In this document: one piece after another, positions 27,372 to 36,391 of the stretch
How the letters are laid out: each line of letters opens with the position of its first letter
Numbering within the stretch: position 1 is the first letter of the stretch
NCBI GenBank assembly: GCA_934096585.1
Contig: CAKOMG010000005.1
Coordinates: 1-64,000 of the forward strand
From: an uncultured Bacilli bacterium
GTDB taxonomy: Bacteria; Bacillota_I; Bacilli_A; ML615J-28; CAG-698
DNA: 64,000 bases
Reading direction: 5' to 3'
Made by a program: the position numbers and the translations under genes
Notes under the pieces: generated by a model
The model's database searches: none
Seen by the model: only the letters and a program-made list of their open reading frames with translations
What the model was told of the DNA's origin: nothing

Positions 27372-27539
27372 ATTATTAATAACATTCTTTTAATAGTAAA
27401 TTAATTATTTTTCATTATTATAAGGAGGAAATTAATAAAATATTACTTTTTATAGCTTCTGTTTTTGTAAATATAAAGAATAAAAAACAAATCATATAGT
27501 AAAGATAAATATTAAATTACTGAGACTTAATTAACCCAA

Positions 27540-27566
27540 AAATAAAAACCGTATAAAACGGTTTTT
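27540..27566 (-). terminator. Terminator of the antiporter gene
   Basis: AAAAACCGT pairs with ACGGTTTTT around a short AT loop, followed by ATTTTTGGG on the minus strand, at the stop of the gene at 27565. Confidence 0.8.
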
Positions 27567-29037
27567 ATCGATTATTTCTTATAAAGCCAGTCCTTCGCAT
27601 CTGATTATAATTATTATATTCTTCTGCAGCTTCAGTAAAGGCATTTTCATCTTCATATTCAATCATTTCATTATGTGGTATTTGCTTTTGAATTTCTTGA
27701 ATTCGGTCAATTAATATTTGAACTTCACTCTTTTTTGTACCATCTTCATTTACCACTTCTACATCTGTAATTGTTTCTAAATCTTTAGAATAAGAATTAG
27801 ATAAATATAAAGATAATTTTGCACATGCAGGACCTATTAATTCATATAAAACACTTGATGCCAAGATAATAGTATTAAGTTCAGTGCCATATGGATCTCC
27901 TAATGTTCTAGCACCCAGTGCTGCTAAACCAATAGCAACTCCAGCTTGTGGAATCAAAGCAAGTCCTAAATAGTTTCTAACTTCTTTTTGTTTCTTTGCA
28001 ATTAAACATCCAATAAATGCTCCACCATACTTACCAACAATTCTAACAATAAAATATACAATTCCCACAACAATTAATGAAGCACTTCCTCCTGTTGCCG
28101 ATGAATTAAATAATGAACCTAAATCAAAATTTAGTCCCGATCTAACAAAGAATAATAATAATATTGGCGGACTAAAATAATTCAATTGCTTAAAAATCTT
28201 ATCATCTTCTGTTATATTAATATAGATAGTTCCCATCATCATGCATCCAAGTAAAGGCGAAACATCAAACATTGCACATATTCCGCAGAATAAGAAAATA
28301 AAAGCAATAGCAATAATTAATCTATTATCTGTAGTACGCTTCTTTGTAAGTAATAATTTCATACAAAAACCAAATAATGCTCCTATTCCTAAAACTAAAA
28401 TATTTTCAATTATAGGTACTATTACTGCTTTTGCACCAACATTACCATTTCCGCTTGTTCCAATAGCAACAGATATAGCAATACTATAAAACACAAGTCC
28501 AACTACATCATCAAGTGCTACCACTTGCAATAATGTATCGACAAAGTCTCCTTTTGCGCCTGTTTGTCTTATTGTCATAACAGTTGACGCTGGAGCTGTT
28601 GCAGCAGCTAAAGCACTAATAACAATCGCAAAAGCTAGATCCAGTTTTAAAATAAAAAATGTAACTAAAAATATTAATAACGAAGCCATCAATGATTCAA
28701 ATATTGTAATTATAATTACTTTATTTCCATTCTTCTTCAATATAGATAATTTAAAAAATTCACCAGTACTAAAAGCTATAAAAGCTAAAGCAATATCCGA
28801 TAAAAAATCCATTCTTGTTATTATATTTTTAGGAATTAAGTTTAAAACAAAAGGTCCCATTAAAATGCCAACAACTATATATGCGGTCACATTAGGAAGC
28901 TTTAGTTTTTTTGTTATTCGTGTCATTAAAAAACCAAGCGAAAGCATTAATCCAATTGAAATAATAATTTGTGCCGTCAATGAATCAGTGCCCACAATTT
29001 TTTCAATTACACTTATTTTATCAGTAGTTAAATTCAT
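27565..29037 (-). CDS. Cation:proton antiporter (CPA2-type)
   Basis: A 490-residue membrane protein. The ATG at 29037 follows GAAAGGAAA and is preferred over an upstream in-frame start 7 codons earlier. Twelve or so hydrophobic helices fill residues 15-410. Typical Na+/H+ exchanger blocks are GPFVLNLIP, FIAFSTGEFF, the AAATAPASTVM unwound helix, LDDVVGLVFYS with the ion-binding aspartates, and the GLALIPQAGVAIGLA segment. The cytoplasmic tail is short, with no TrkA-N domain. It probably exchanges Na+ or K+ for H+. The LysR-type regulator at 29162 is divergent and 124 bases away, so it likely controls this gene. Confidence 0.9.
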   Translation of the reverse strand: MNLTTDKISVIEKIVGTDSLTAQIIISIGLMLSLGFLMTRITKKLKLPNVTAYIVVGILMGPFVLNLIPKNIITRMDFLSDIALAFIAFSTGEFFKLSILKKNGNKVIIITIFESLMASLLIFLVTFFILKLDLAFAIVISALAAATAPASTVMTIRQTGAKGDFVDTLLQVVALDDVVGLVFYSIAISVAIGTSGNGNVGAKAVIVPIIENILVLGIGALFGFCMKLLLTKKRTTDNRLIIAIAFIFLFCGICAMFDVSPLLGCMMMGTIYINITEDDKIFKQLNYFSPPILLLFFVRSGLNFDLGSLFNSSATGGSASLIVVGIVYFIVRIVGKYGGAFIGCLIAKKQKEVRNYLGLALIPQAGVAIGLAALGARTLGDPYGTELNTIILASSVLYELIGPACAKLSLYLSNSYSKDLETITDVEVVNEDGTKKSEVQILIDRIQEIQKQIPHNEMIEYEDENAFTEAAEEYNNYNQMRRTGFIRNNR

Positions 29038-29161
29038 AAAATTTCCTTTCTTAAACAATATTGAAATAATTATATTATTATGTTATAATTATATTACAAA
29101 ATTACTATAAAGTAAAATTATATTTTATTTGGTAATGATAAATTTTTTTTATGGTGAAATT
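29038..29161. promoter_or_regulatory. Divergent control region, antiporter/LysR
   Basis: A 124-base, extremely AT-rich gap between two divergent starts. Several ATTATA-like -10 options occur on both strands. LysR proteins usually bind such a gap at T-N11-A sites; no single operator is certain here. Confidence 0.4.
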
Positions 29162-30055
29162 ATGATAAATATAAAATATGAAACACTATTAACTGTTGCG
29201 GAAGAAAAAAATTTTACAAAAGCAGCGTTAAAATTAAATCTTACTCAACCTGCAGTGAGCCATCACATTAAAGAATTAGAAACTGAACTAGGTAAAGAAC
29301 TATTTATTCGAAAAAAAGGTGATATTGTTCCAACCCCTTTTGGTGATTTTGTTATAAATTATACTAAAAGATTTATAGCCATGTATGACAAAATGCTCAA
29401 TGAAATTAAACATTTTGATGATAATAATATTAATTTTAAAATAGGCATCACCCATACTGCAGAAAGCAATAAAATCACAGAAACTATAGCTTCCTTTTTA
29501 ACAAGTCATCATGGATTAAGCGGCACAATAATTACAGAAACAACTGATAATTTATATCAAATGATTGAAAACTATGAATTAGATCTAGCTATTGTGGATA
29601 AAAAACCTAATAATAATATGAATTATTTAGAACTAAATCGTGATTATTTAGTTTGCGTTGTCAGTAATGAATCTAAGTTAGCAAAGAAACAATATGTTTC
29701 GATTAATGATTTAAAGAAAGAGAAATTGATTTTAAGACTCCCAACATCAACAACCAGAATGTTATTTGATTCTTCTCTTGAAACTATAAATGAATCAATT
29801 GAGAACTTTAACATCATTTTGGAAGTAGATAATATTGCAACGATTAAAGATTTAATTAGAAAAAATATGGGTATATCGATACTTGCAAAAAGTGCTTGTA
29901 TGGATGAAGTTAATAAAAACAAATTAATAATTTTACCTATTGAAAACCTGGATATGGAACGAAAAAATTATATTATTTATGCAGATTACTTCAAACATAT
30001 TAAAATTGTTCAGGAATTAATTGCGGACATCCAAAAAAATAATGACTTAGCATGA
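29162..30055 (+). CDS. LysR family transcriptional regulator
   Basis: A 297-residue regulator. The start at 29162 (MINIKYETLLTV) matches the family N-terminus; an in-frame ATG 11 codons upstream gives an atypical extension. The winged helix-turn-helix spans about residues 3-62 (FTKAALKLNLTQPAVSHHIKELE), followed by the linker helix and a periplasmic-binding-protein-like effector domain (about 88-290). The effector is unknown. It is divergent from the antiporter gene, its likely target, and ends inside a terminator shared with pyrG. Confidence 0.93.
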   Translation: MINIKYETLLTVAEEKNFTKAALKLNLTQPAVSHHIKELETELGKELFIRKKGDIVPTPFGDFVINYTKRFIAMYDKMLNEIKHFDDNNINFKIGITHTAESNKITETIASFLTSHHGLSGTIITETTDNLYQMIENYELDLAIVDKKPNNNMNYLELNRDYLVCVVSNESKLAKKQYVSINDLKKEKLILRLPTSTTRMLFDSSLETINESIENFNIILEVDNIATIKDLIRKNMGISILAKSACMDEVNKNKLIILPIENLDMERKNYIIYADYFKHIKIVQELIADIQKNNDLA

Positions 30056-30069
30056 GCTAAGTCATTTTT
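30041..30069. terminator. Bidirectional terminator, lysR-type gene and pyrG
   Basis: AATGACTTAGC pairs with GCTAAGTCATT around ATGA, with T runs in both directions. The regulator's TGA stop lies within the loop and pyrG ends just beyond on the other strand. Confidence 0.82.
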
Positions 30070-30070
30070 A

Positions 30071-31681
30071 TTAATTATTTTCCATTTGATATTTCAAACT
30101 ACTGTCAATGAAACCTTGAAACAACGGATGACTTCTATTTGGTCTTGATAAAAATTCAGGATGAAATTGACAAGCAACAAACCATGGATGATCTTTTAAT
30201 TCAAGTATTTCAACAAGATTCTTTTCAGGATTAATACCACTTGCAATCATTCCATGTTTTTCAAATTCTTCTAAATAATCATTATTGAATTCATAACGAT
30301 GACGATGTCTTTCATGAATTAATTCTTCATGATATACAGAAAATGCTTTAGTATTTTGTTTAACTTTACAATCGTATAATCCAAGTCTTAAAGTACCACC
30401 TTTAGCAATCGTTGAAGACTGATTATCTAGAAATGCAATAATTGGATTTTTTGCATTTTCTTCAAATTCAATAGATGTGGCATCTTTATATCCTAGCACA
30501 TTTCTTGCAAACTCAATAGCGCAAAGTTGCATACCAAAACAAATGCCAAAAAAAGGAACATTATTTTCTCGCGCATATTTAATAGCCAATATTTTACCTT
30601 CCGTAGCTCTAACACCAAAACCACCAGGAACTAAAATTCCATCGTGATTTTTTAAAACTTCTGCATAATTATCTTCATTTAAGTCATCACTTAATATCCA
30701 ATCAATATTAATTTTTTTACCAACATTATATCCAGCATGTCGAAGCGCTTCACTAACAGACAAATATGCATCATGTAATTGAACATACTTACCAACTAAA
30801 GCGATATTTAATTCACCTTTCAAATTTTTGATTTTTTTAATCATTTCATTCCATTCAGCCATATCGCAAGGTTGAGTATTTAAATGAAAATATTTACAAA
30901 TGTAGTCATCAGCCCCTTGTCTTTTTAATGATGAAGCTACTTCATAAATAATTTTTTCATCTTTTGATTCAATTATTGCTTCTCTTTTGACATCGCAGAA
31001 TAATGCTATTTTTTCTTTCATTTCTTCTGTTAAGCCAACTTCAGTACGTAGTACAATCATATCAGGTTGAATACCTATGGCACGTAGCTCCTTAACACTA
31101 TGTTGAGTAGGTTTTGTTTTTAATTCATTTGCGGCTTTTAAGTATGGAACTAAAGTATTGTGAATAAAAAATGTATTTTCGGTGCCTACATCTCGACGCC
31201 ATTGTCTAATTGATTCAAGAAATGGTTCTGATTCAATATCCCCTACAGTACCGCCGATTTCTGTAATAATTATGTCTGCATTAGATACTTTTGCAGCTTG
31301 AGCAATTTTTTCTTTAATTTCATTTGTGATATGAGGAATAATTTGAACAGTTCTACCTAAATAATCTCCTCTTCTTTCTTTTTCAATAACATGTGAAAAA
31401 ACACGACCGGAAGTAATATTTGATTCTTTTGTTAAATTTTCATCTATGAATCTCTCATAATGTCCTAAATCTAAATCTGTTTCTGCACCATCATCAGTTA
31501 CAAAAACTTCACCATGTTGATATGGGCTCATTGTTCCTGGATCGATATTAATGTAAGGATCAAATTTTTGCATAAAAACTTTTAATCCTCTATTTTTTAA
31601 TAATCTACCAATACATGAAGCCACGATTCCTTTACCTAAACTGGATACTACACCACCAGTAACAAAAATATATTTTGCCAT
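30071..31681 (-). CDS. pyrG: CTP synthase
   Basis: A 536-residue CTP synthase. The ATG at 31681 (MAKYIFVTGGVVSSLGKG) follows AAGGGGAA; upstream in-frame starts fall in the glnA tail. The synthetase domain (1-265) shows the GGVVSSLGKG P-loop and DPYINIDPGTMSP. The glutaminase domain (about 290-530) has PGGFGVRA, FGICFGMQ with the catalytic Cys, and a final HPEF with the catalytic His. It makes CTP from UTP with glutamine nitrogen and ATP. It lies 10 bases downstream of glnA, which makes the glutamine it consumes. Confidence 0.97.
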   Translation of the reverse strand: MAKYIFVTGGVVSSLGKGIVASCIGRLLKNRGLKVFMQKFDPYINIDPGTMSPYQHGEVFVTDDGAETDLDLGHYERFIDENLTKESNITSGRVFSHVIEKERRGDYLGRTVQIIPHITNEIKEKIAQAAKVSNADIIITEIGGTVGDIESEPFLESIRQWRRDVGTENTFFIHNTLVPYLKAANELKTKPTQHSVKELRAIGIQPDMIVLRTEVGLTEEMKEKIALFCDVKREAIIESKDEKIIYEVASSLKRQGADDYICKYFHLNTQPCDMAEWNEMIKKIKNLKGELNIALVGKYVQLHDAYLSVSEALRHAGYNVGKKINIDWILSDDLNEDNYAEVLKNHDGILVPGGFGVRATEGKILAIKYARENNVPFFGICFGMQLCAIEFARNVLGYKDATSIEFEENAKNPIIAFLDNQSSTIAKGGTLRLGLYDCKVKQNTKAFSVYHEELIHERHRHRYEFNNDYLEEFEKHGMIASGINPEKNLVEILELKDHPWFVACQFHPEFLSRPNRSHPLFQGFIDSSLKYQMENN

Positions 31682-31691
31682 ATTTTTCCCC

Positions 31692-33023
31692 TTATAAATA
31701 TTTTTTAATTTCCCAATCACTAATTAAAACACGATATTCATCCCATTCCAATTCTTTAGCTTTTATATATTTACTATAAATATGTTCACCTAAAGTTTCT
31801 TTCATTAAAGAACTTGTTTTTAATGCTTTTATAGCATCTTTTAAATTCTCTGGCAAATTTTCAATGCCATGACTCTCTCTTTCCTCTCTTGTGTACTCAA
31901 AAATATTATCATATACCGGATCTACTAAAGGATAATCTTCTTTAATTCCTTTTAAACCTGCTGCTAAAATGGCAGCAAAAGCTAAATATGGATTAGCACT
32001 TGGATCAACATTTCTCACTTCTGTTCTTGTATTTTTTCCTCTAACAGATGGAATTCTAATCATTGAACTTCTATTTGCATCGCTCCAACAAATATAACAT
32101 GGAGCTTCATATCCGGGAACTAATCTTTTATAAGAGTTTACTGTAGGATTTGTTAAACAAGCAAATTCCCTTGCATGACGAATAATTCCACTAATCCATT
32201 TTTTACAAACTTTTGATAATTTCATTGGGTCTTTTTCATCATAAAAAACATTGTTACCATTCAAATCAGTTAAAGAACAATTGACATGCATTCCATTACC
32301 TGCTTTAAATGCTACAGGTTTTGGCATAAATGAGGCATATAAATTATATTTTCTTGCAATTTGTTTTACAACTTGTTTATATGTTTGTACACGATCGCAT
32401 GTTTCAATGGCATCTGAATATGAAAAATTAATCTCATTTTGACCAGGGCCAACTTCATGATGACTAACTTCAACGGGATAACCCAGTTTTTCTAATTCTA
32501 AAGCAATATCATGACGGCAATTCTCACTGCCATCAAGAGGTGCTAAATCAAAATAGCTTCCTGAATCATTAAACTCAAGAATTGGATTACCTTTATCATC
32601 TTGTTTAAATAAATAAAATTCTGGTTCTACTCCAACATTAAAGTTTTTAAATCCTAACTCTTCCATTTGTTTTAAGACCCTTTTTAAATTAGCACGAGGG
32701 TCTCCCGGAAAAACTTTTCCATTTGGCAAATAAACATCGCAAAAGAAACGAGCCACTTTACCATAATCATTAGATTCTAGTGGTAAAATTAAAAAAGTTG
32801 ATAAGTCAGGGTGTAAGTACATATCTGCTTCTTTAATTCTTACAAATCCTTCAATACTAGATCCATCAAACATAACTTTTCCGTCAATAGCATCTTCCAA
32901 TCTTCTAGATGGTATTTCAACACTTTTTATAGTTCCAAGCATATCTGTAAACTGCAATTTGACATATTTTACATCTTCTCTTTTCGCTATTTCCATAATT
33001 TCTTTTTTTGAATAATTATTCAC
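31692..33023 (-). CDS. glnA: Glutamine synthetase, type I
   Basis: A 443-residue GSI. The GTG at 33023 is chosen because AGAGGTG lies six bases before it; the GTG inside that box is part of the ribosome site. Motifs are KVMFDGSSIEGF, GVEPEFYLF, SHHEVGPGQNEINF, the ATP-binding KPVAFKAGNGMHVN, and RVPGYEAP-type and RGKNTRTEVR residues. The length of about 443 and lack of an adenylylation Tyr loop fit the Gram-positive GSI-alpha form, normally feedback-regulated through GlnR. No clear GlnR box was found. The enzyme forms glutamine from glutamate and ammonia. Confidence 0.97.
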   Translation of the reverse strand: MNNYSKKEIMEIAKREDVKYVKLQFTDMLGTIKSVEIPSRRLEDAIDGKVMFDGSSIEGFVRIKEADMYLHPDLSTFLILPLESNDYGKVARFFCDVYLPNGKVFPGDPRANLKRVLKQMEELGFKNFNVGVEPEFYLFKQDDKGNPILEFNDSGSYFDLAPLDGSENCRHDIALELEKLGYPVEVSHHEVGPGQNEINFSYSDAIETCDRVQTYKQVVKQIARKYNLYASFMPKPVAFKAGNGMHVNCSLTDLNGNNVFYDEKDPMKLSKVCKKWISGIIRHAREFACLTNPTVNSYKRLVPGYEAPCYICWSDANRSSMIRIPSVRGKNTRTEVRNVDPSANPYLAFAAILAAGLKGIKEDYPLVDPVYDNIFEYTREERESHGIENLPENLKDAIKALKTSSLMKETLGEHIYSKYIKAKELEWDEYRVLISDWEIKKYL

Positions 33024-33123
33024 GCAAATCACCTCTTTTTTTCAAAAAATATGATTAATTATATCACTATTTTTGTCAGTAGTCATCACTTTTTTTATAA
33101 AATTGTTTTCATATAATTTCCTA

Positions 33124-33152
33124 TTTACACATGATTTTGATAGTGATATAAT
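33124..33152 (+). promoter_or_regulatory. Promoter of the MATE gene
   Basis: TTTACA (33124-33129) and TATAAT (33147-33152) have a 17-base spacer with an extended -10 TGA. The CGGAGGTG ribosome site and ATG of the MATE gene follow. Confidence 0.75.
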
Positions 33153-33190
33153 TAAAATGGACACACTAAAAAAATCGGAGGTGATAAAAA

Positions 33191-34561
33191 ATGGAAAAAG
33201 ATTTAACCATTGGTAAACCAAGTAAAGTTCTATTACTTTTTTGTTTACCTTTGTTCGGTAGTATAATTTTTCAACAACTATATAATATTGCGGATAGCTT
33301 AGTTGCTGGCAACTTTATTGGTGAAGATGCCCTAGCAGCTGTAGGTAATGGCTATGAAATAACTCTTATTTATCTTGCTTTTGCATTTGGCTGTAATATA
33401 GGCTGTTCTGTTATTATTTCAAAATATTATGGAGAAAAAAATATAAGTAAACTTAAAACAACTGTTTTTACAACTTTCATTTTTTCTTTAATCTTGGTAG
33501 TTTTGTTAACAGTTTTAGGAATTATTTTTTGCACACCACTTCTAAGGCTCATTAAAACTCCAGAAAATATAATTAATGATTCAGCAACATATTTAAAAAT
33601 CTACACTTATGGATTATTATTTGTTTTTATGTATAACATTGCAACTGGTATATTTTCCGCACTTGGAGATTCTAAAACACCATTTATATTTTTAGCAGTA
33701 TCTTCAATTTCAAATATCTTTATGGATATTCTATTTGTAACTGTATTTAAAATGGGAGTTGAAGGTGTAGCCTATGCGACTTTAATATGTCAATCTATCA
33801 GTGCAATTCTAGCTTTAATAGTTGTGCTAAAAAGATTAGTTAAAATTGAAAAGGAAGATAGAACAAAAACTATTTATTTTAGTTTTAAAGTTTTAAAAGA
33901 AATTTTAGTAATTGCTATTCCTTCTACTCTTCAACAATCTTTTATATCTATTGGAAATATTTTAATTCAAACAGTCATCAATGGCTTTGGATCAAGTGCA
34001 ATTGCGGGATATTCAGCCGCCATTAAACTTAATAACCTTATGATTACTTCACTTACAACTATAGGTAATGGTATTTCTAATTACACTGCACAAAATTTAG
34101 GTGCTGGAAAACTAAAAAGAATTCATCCCGGATATACATCTGGCATTAAAATTGTTTTAACAATATGTATACCTTTTGTACTACTCTATATTTTAATAGG
34201 TAAAGAATTATTGTATTTATTTGGAAAATCAATGAGTAATGAAGCTATAAATGTTGGAATGAAATTTTTAAGAATTGTTTCACCATTTTATTTCATTATA
34301 GCTACAAAAATTACTGCAGATGGAATATTGAGAGGATCTTCTAAAATGATTTGCTTTATGTTTTCAACTTTTACAGATCTAATCCTAAGAGTTATTCTTG
34401 CATTTATTTTATCAAAGCCATTTGGTATAGTTGGTGTATGGTGTGCTTGGCCAATTGGTTGGGTAATTTCCGCAAGTTTTTCTTTCTGCTTTTATAACTT
34501 CATGATTAAAAATAAAAACGAAAGATTAACACTAGAGGAAACAGAACAAAGTATCGAATAA
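33191..34561 (+). CDS. MATE family efflux transporter
   Basis: A 456-residue membrane protein with twelve hydrophobic helices in two pseudo-symmetric halves. It starts KPSKVLLLFCLPLFGSIIFQQLYNIADSLVAG, the typical MATE N-terminus, with the repeat half starting near residue 240 (AIPSTLQQSFISIGNILIQT). Members export cationic drugs or metabolites using Na+ or H+ gradients. It is transcribed divergently from glnA, with its own promoter and GGAGG site. The substrate is unknown. Confidence 0.93.
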   Translation: MEKDLTIGKPSKVLLLFCLPLFGSIIFQQLYNIADSLVAGNFIGEDALAAVGNGYEITLIYLAFAFGCNIGCSVIISKYYGEKNISKLKTTVFTTFIFSLILVVLLTVLGIIFCTPLLRLIKTPENIINDSATYLKIYTYGLLFVFMYNIATGIFSALGDSKTPFIFLAVSSISNIFMDILFVTVFKMGVEGVAYATLICQSISAILALIVVLKRLVKIEKEDRTKTIYFSFKVLKEILVIAIPSTLQQSFISIGNILIQTVINGFGSSAIAGYSAAIKLNNLMITSLTTIGNGISNYTAQNLGAGKLKRIHPGYTSGIKIVLTICIPFVLLYILIGKELLYLFGKSMSNEAINVGMKFLRIVSPFYFIIATKITADGILRGSSKMICFMFSTFTDLILRVILAFILSKPFGIVGVWCAWPIGWVISASFSFCFYNFMIKNKNERLTLEETEQSIE

Positions 34562-34594
34562 AAAAAACAATAGTTTAAACTATTGTTTTTTTTA
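34557..34594. terminator. Bidirectional terminator, MATE gene and small lipoprotein
   Basis: A perfect 22-base palindrome (34566-34587) has an A run on its left and a T run on its right, so it can end transcription in both directions. It serves the MATE gene on plus and the small lipoprotein gene on minus. Confidence 0.82.
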
Positions 34595-34598
34595 AAAC

Positions 34599-34718
34599 TT
34601 ATTCATTAACCATTCTTAATGACACATCATTTTGAATGCGATGTTCGGTATATTTATGACAGCTACAGAAAAAAACCAAAACTCCAACTAAAACAATTAG
34701 ATAAAATAACTTTTTCAT
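34599..34718 (-). CDS. 39-residue lipoprotein
   Basis: A short gene with strong signals: GGAGGATACT before the ATG at 34718, stop TAA at 34599, and a terminator just behind. The peptide starts MKKLFYLIVLVGVLVFF and then has CSC, giving a hydrophobic signal and a plausible lipobox ending at Cys20 (or Cys18), followed by 19 polar residues HKYTEHRIQNDVSLRMVNE. If processed it would be a lipid-anchored peptide of about 20 residues. No family recognised. Confidence 0.6.
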   Translation of the reverse strand: MKKLFYLIVLVGVLVFFCSCHKYTEHRIQNDVSLRMVNE

Positions 34719-34834
34719 AGTATCCTCCATTATCCACTAAATAAGACAAAAAAATAAGCAAAAAAGTTTCAAAAAATTTAAAAAATTTTTTTCATTTTAT
34801 TTTCATAAAGAAAAAGGCATTATTATGCCTTTTT

Positions 34835-35380
34835 TTATTCACCTTGTTGTACAGGTTGTTCTACTACAACATGAGTCTCATCATATTCTTTTTTATTTCC
34901 TTTTCTTAAAATTGATGATAATATAAGTGATACAATCATCAATACAAGGAAAATGCCAGTACAAGCATAGCCAGCTTTAGATAACTCTATAATATAATCT
35001 TCACTTGGTTGTCCATGAACATATCCAACTTGATACATTATTGCGATTAAGAAAGTTGCTGGAATAGAAATAATTGTATTAGCAACAAATTTTCCAGCTG
35101 AACTCTTAATTTGTTCGTTCATTTTTATTAAATCACCTTTTGAAGTGGCGTAAGCAATTACAACCTTAACCATTTTCACTACACCAATTACAAATAAAAC
35201 TACCATCACAACAAATGGAATTGTACCAAATTTAAAAATAATATCAGTTTTACTACTAAATAAAACAGAACTAATGCCATCAGGAACTCCTTTAAAAAAT
35301 GTCCAAATAGCCCCAAATACTAAAAATGCAAGTATAATGCTTGACATTACAAGTCTACTTACTTTCTTGCTTTTATCCAC
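34835..35380 (-). CDS. Four-helix membrane protein, GTG start
   Basis: A 181-residue membrane protein. The GTG at 35380 is chosen because AGAGGTG lies six bases upstream and a consensus promoter (35401-35430) ends just before it; a longer in-frame reading would start upstream of that promoter. Four hydrophobic segments lie at about residues 11-35, 52-78, 105-125 and 140-162, then a polar tail ending in Gln-rich residues. No family recognised. A monocistronic transcript. Confidence 0.7.
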   Translation of the reverse strand: MDKSKKVSRLVMSSIILAFLVFGAIWTFFKGVPDGISSVLFSSKTDIIFKFGTIPFVVMVVLFVIGVVKMVKVVIAYATSKGDLIKMNEQIKSSAGKFVANTIISIPATFLIAIMYQVGYVHGQPSEDYIIELSKAGYACTGIFLVLMIVSLILSSILRKGNKKEYDETHVVVEQPVQQGE

Positions 35381-35400
35381 ATTATTCACCTCTAGCAAAT

Positions 35401-35430
35401 ATAATACCACTTTTTTAATATTATTGTCAA
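35401..35430 (-). promoter_or_regulatory. Promoter of the membrane protein at 34835
   Basis: On the minus strand TTGACA (35425-35430) and TATTAT (35401-35406) have an 18-base spacer with an extended -10 TGG. This fixes the gene start at 35380. Confidence 0.8.
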
Positions 35431-35453
35431 GATTTTTTTGTAATTTTTTCCTA

Positions 35454-35765
35454 TTAAATAAAAAAACCAAGTAATAAACTTATAGAATTTAATATAATTG
35501 AATATATGAATGATTTTTTCATTTCTTTTGAAACTAATAAATAAATAAAAAATTCAAATAAATACACTATTACTTCTAAAGCAAATAAAAATAAATAATA
35601 ATTGTTACAAAATTGCAAAATTATATTTAAAGAAAGATTTGTGAATATATTCATCACTAAACAAACAATATAAATATGCACTTTCTTTTCCTTCATAATG
35701 AAAAGGCATAATTCTTCACTTACAATTGTAAGAATTAAATAAGGTAAAATATTTAATATGACCAT
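35454..35765 (-). CDS. Small membrane protein
   Basis: A 103-residue hydrophobic protein with about three to four transmembrane helices covering nearly its whole length. No family recognised. Its ATG lies 1 base after the stop of the lipoprotein gene at 35767, without a good ribosome site, so translation is probably coupled to that gene. Its codon and base composition are extremely AT-rich. Confidence 0.6.
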   Translation of the reverse strand: MVILNILPYLILTIVSEELCLFIMKEKKVHIYIVCLVMNIFTNLSLNIILQFCNNYYLFLFALEVIVYLFEFFIYLLVSKEMKKSFIYSIILNSISLLLGFFI

Positions 35766-35766
35766 A

Positions 35767-36300
35767 TTATTCGAAATTAAAGACTACTCCTTTAATATAA
35801 GAATTACTTCCTTTTGTTGAAAAAACATGAACTTTATCATTATTATCAATCCATTGTTTTATAATAAATTTATTATTTTTTTCGGTAATTGCGGAAGTAT
35901 TAAAAGTAACTACATAGCCAGACTTAATTTCATCTATTTCTTTTATAGTTGTAATATTAGTTTCATCAGCGTAATGAGAAAGTTCATTAGTTAATACTAG
36001 TTCTTTCATCTTATAAAATTTATTAGATTTGAAATAAAACTTCACAGTATAATTTTTTGATTCTTTAATTTTTATATTTAAAACATTACAAACAGGAGCT
36101 GCAGAGTTGCATTTTTTAAATTGCATAAAATTAAATTTTCCAAAATAATTTTCATATTCGCCACGTAATTCATTATTATTTTCATCAAATACATGTATTT
36201 CTACTAAATCCATATATTTTTTTCTTGTATCTTTATACATACAACCTGATAAAGCCATAAATATTAAAAGGAATAATAATATAAATATTCTTTTTTTCAT
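35767..36300 (-). CDS. Lipoprotein of unknown function
   Basis: A 177-residue lipoprotein. The signal is MKKRIFILLFLLIFMALSGC, with Cys20 as the lipidation site, followed by a beta-rich mature part with two further cysteines (near residues 59 and 66) that could form a disulfide. AGAGG precedes the ATG. It is first in a two-gene unit with the small membrane protein at 35454. No family recognised. Confidence 0.78.
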   Translation of the reverse strand: MKKRIFILLFLLIFMALSGCMYKDTRKKYMDLVEIHVFDENNNELRGEYENYFGKFNFMQFKKCNSAAPVCNVLNIKIKESKNYTVKFYFKSNKFYKMKELVLTNELSHYADETNITTIKEIDEIKSGYVVTFNTSAITEKNNKFIIKQWIDNNDKVHVFSTKGSNSYIKGVVFNFE

Positions 36301-36363
36301 ATAAATACCTCTAGTCTAATTATACACTAATCACAATTAATTATCAAGAATTATTGATTTATA

Positions 36364-36391
36364 ATAAAAAAAGTGACTTATGTCACTTTTT
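36364..36391 (-). terminator. Terminator of the TIR/MORN operon
   Basis: AAAAAGTGAC pairs with GTCACTTTTT around a 4-base loop, with Ts following on the minus strand, directly at the stop of the TIR gene. Confidence 0.82.

Noticed and set aside
27421..27500. Plus-strand AAGGAGGAAATT followed by a short hydrophobic frame
   Set aside because: The ribosome-site match is good but only ATT or ATA codons are available as start and the peptide is about 20 residues.
33024..33120. GlnR operator upstream of glnA
   Set aside because: Only imperfect inverted repeats such as TGATATAATTAATCA are present; no TGTTA-N7-TAACA match.
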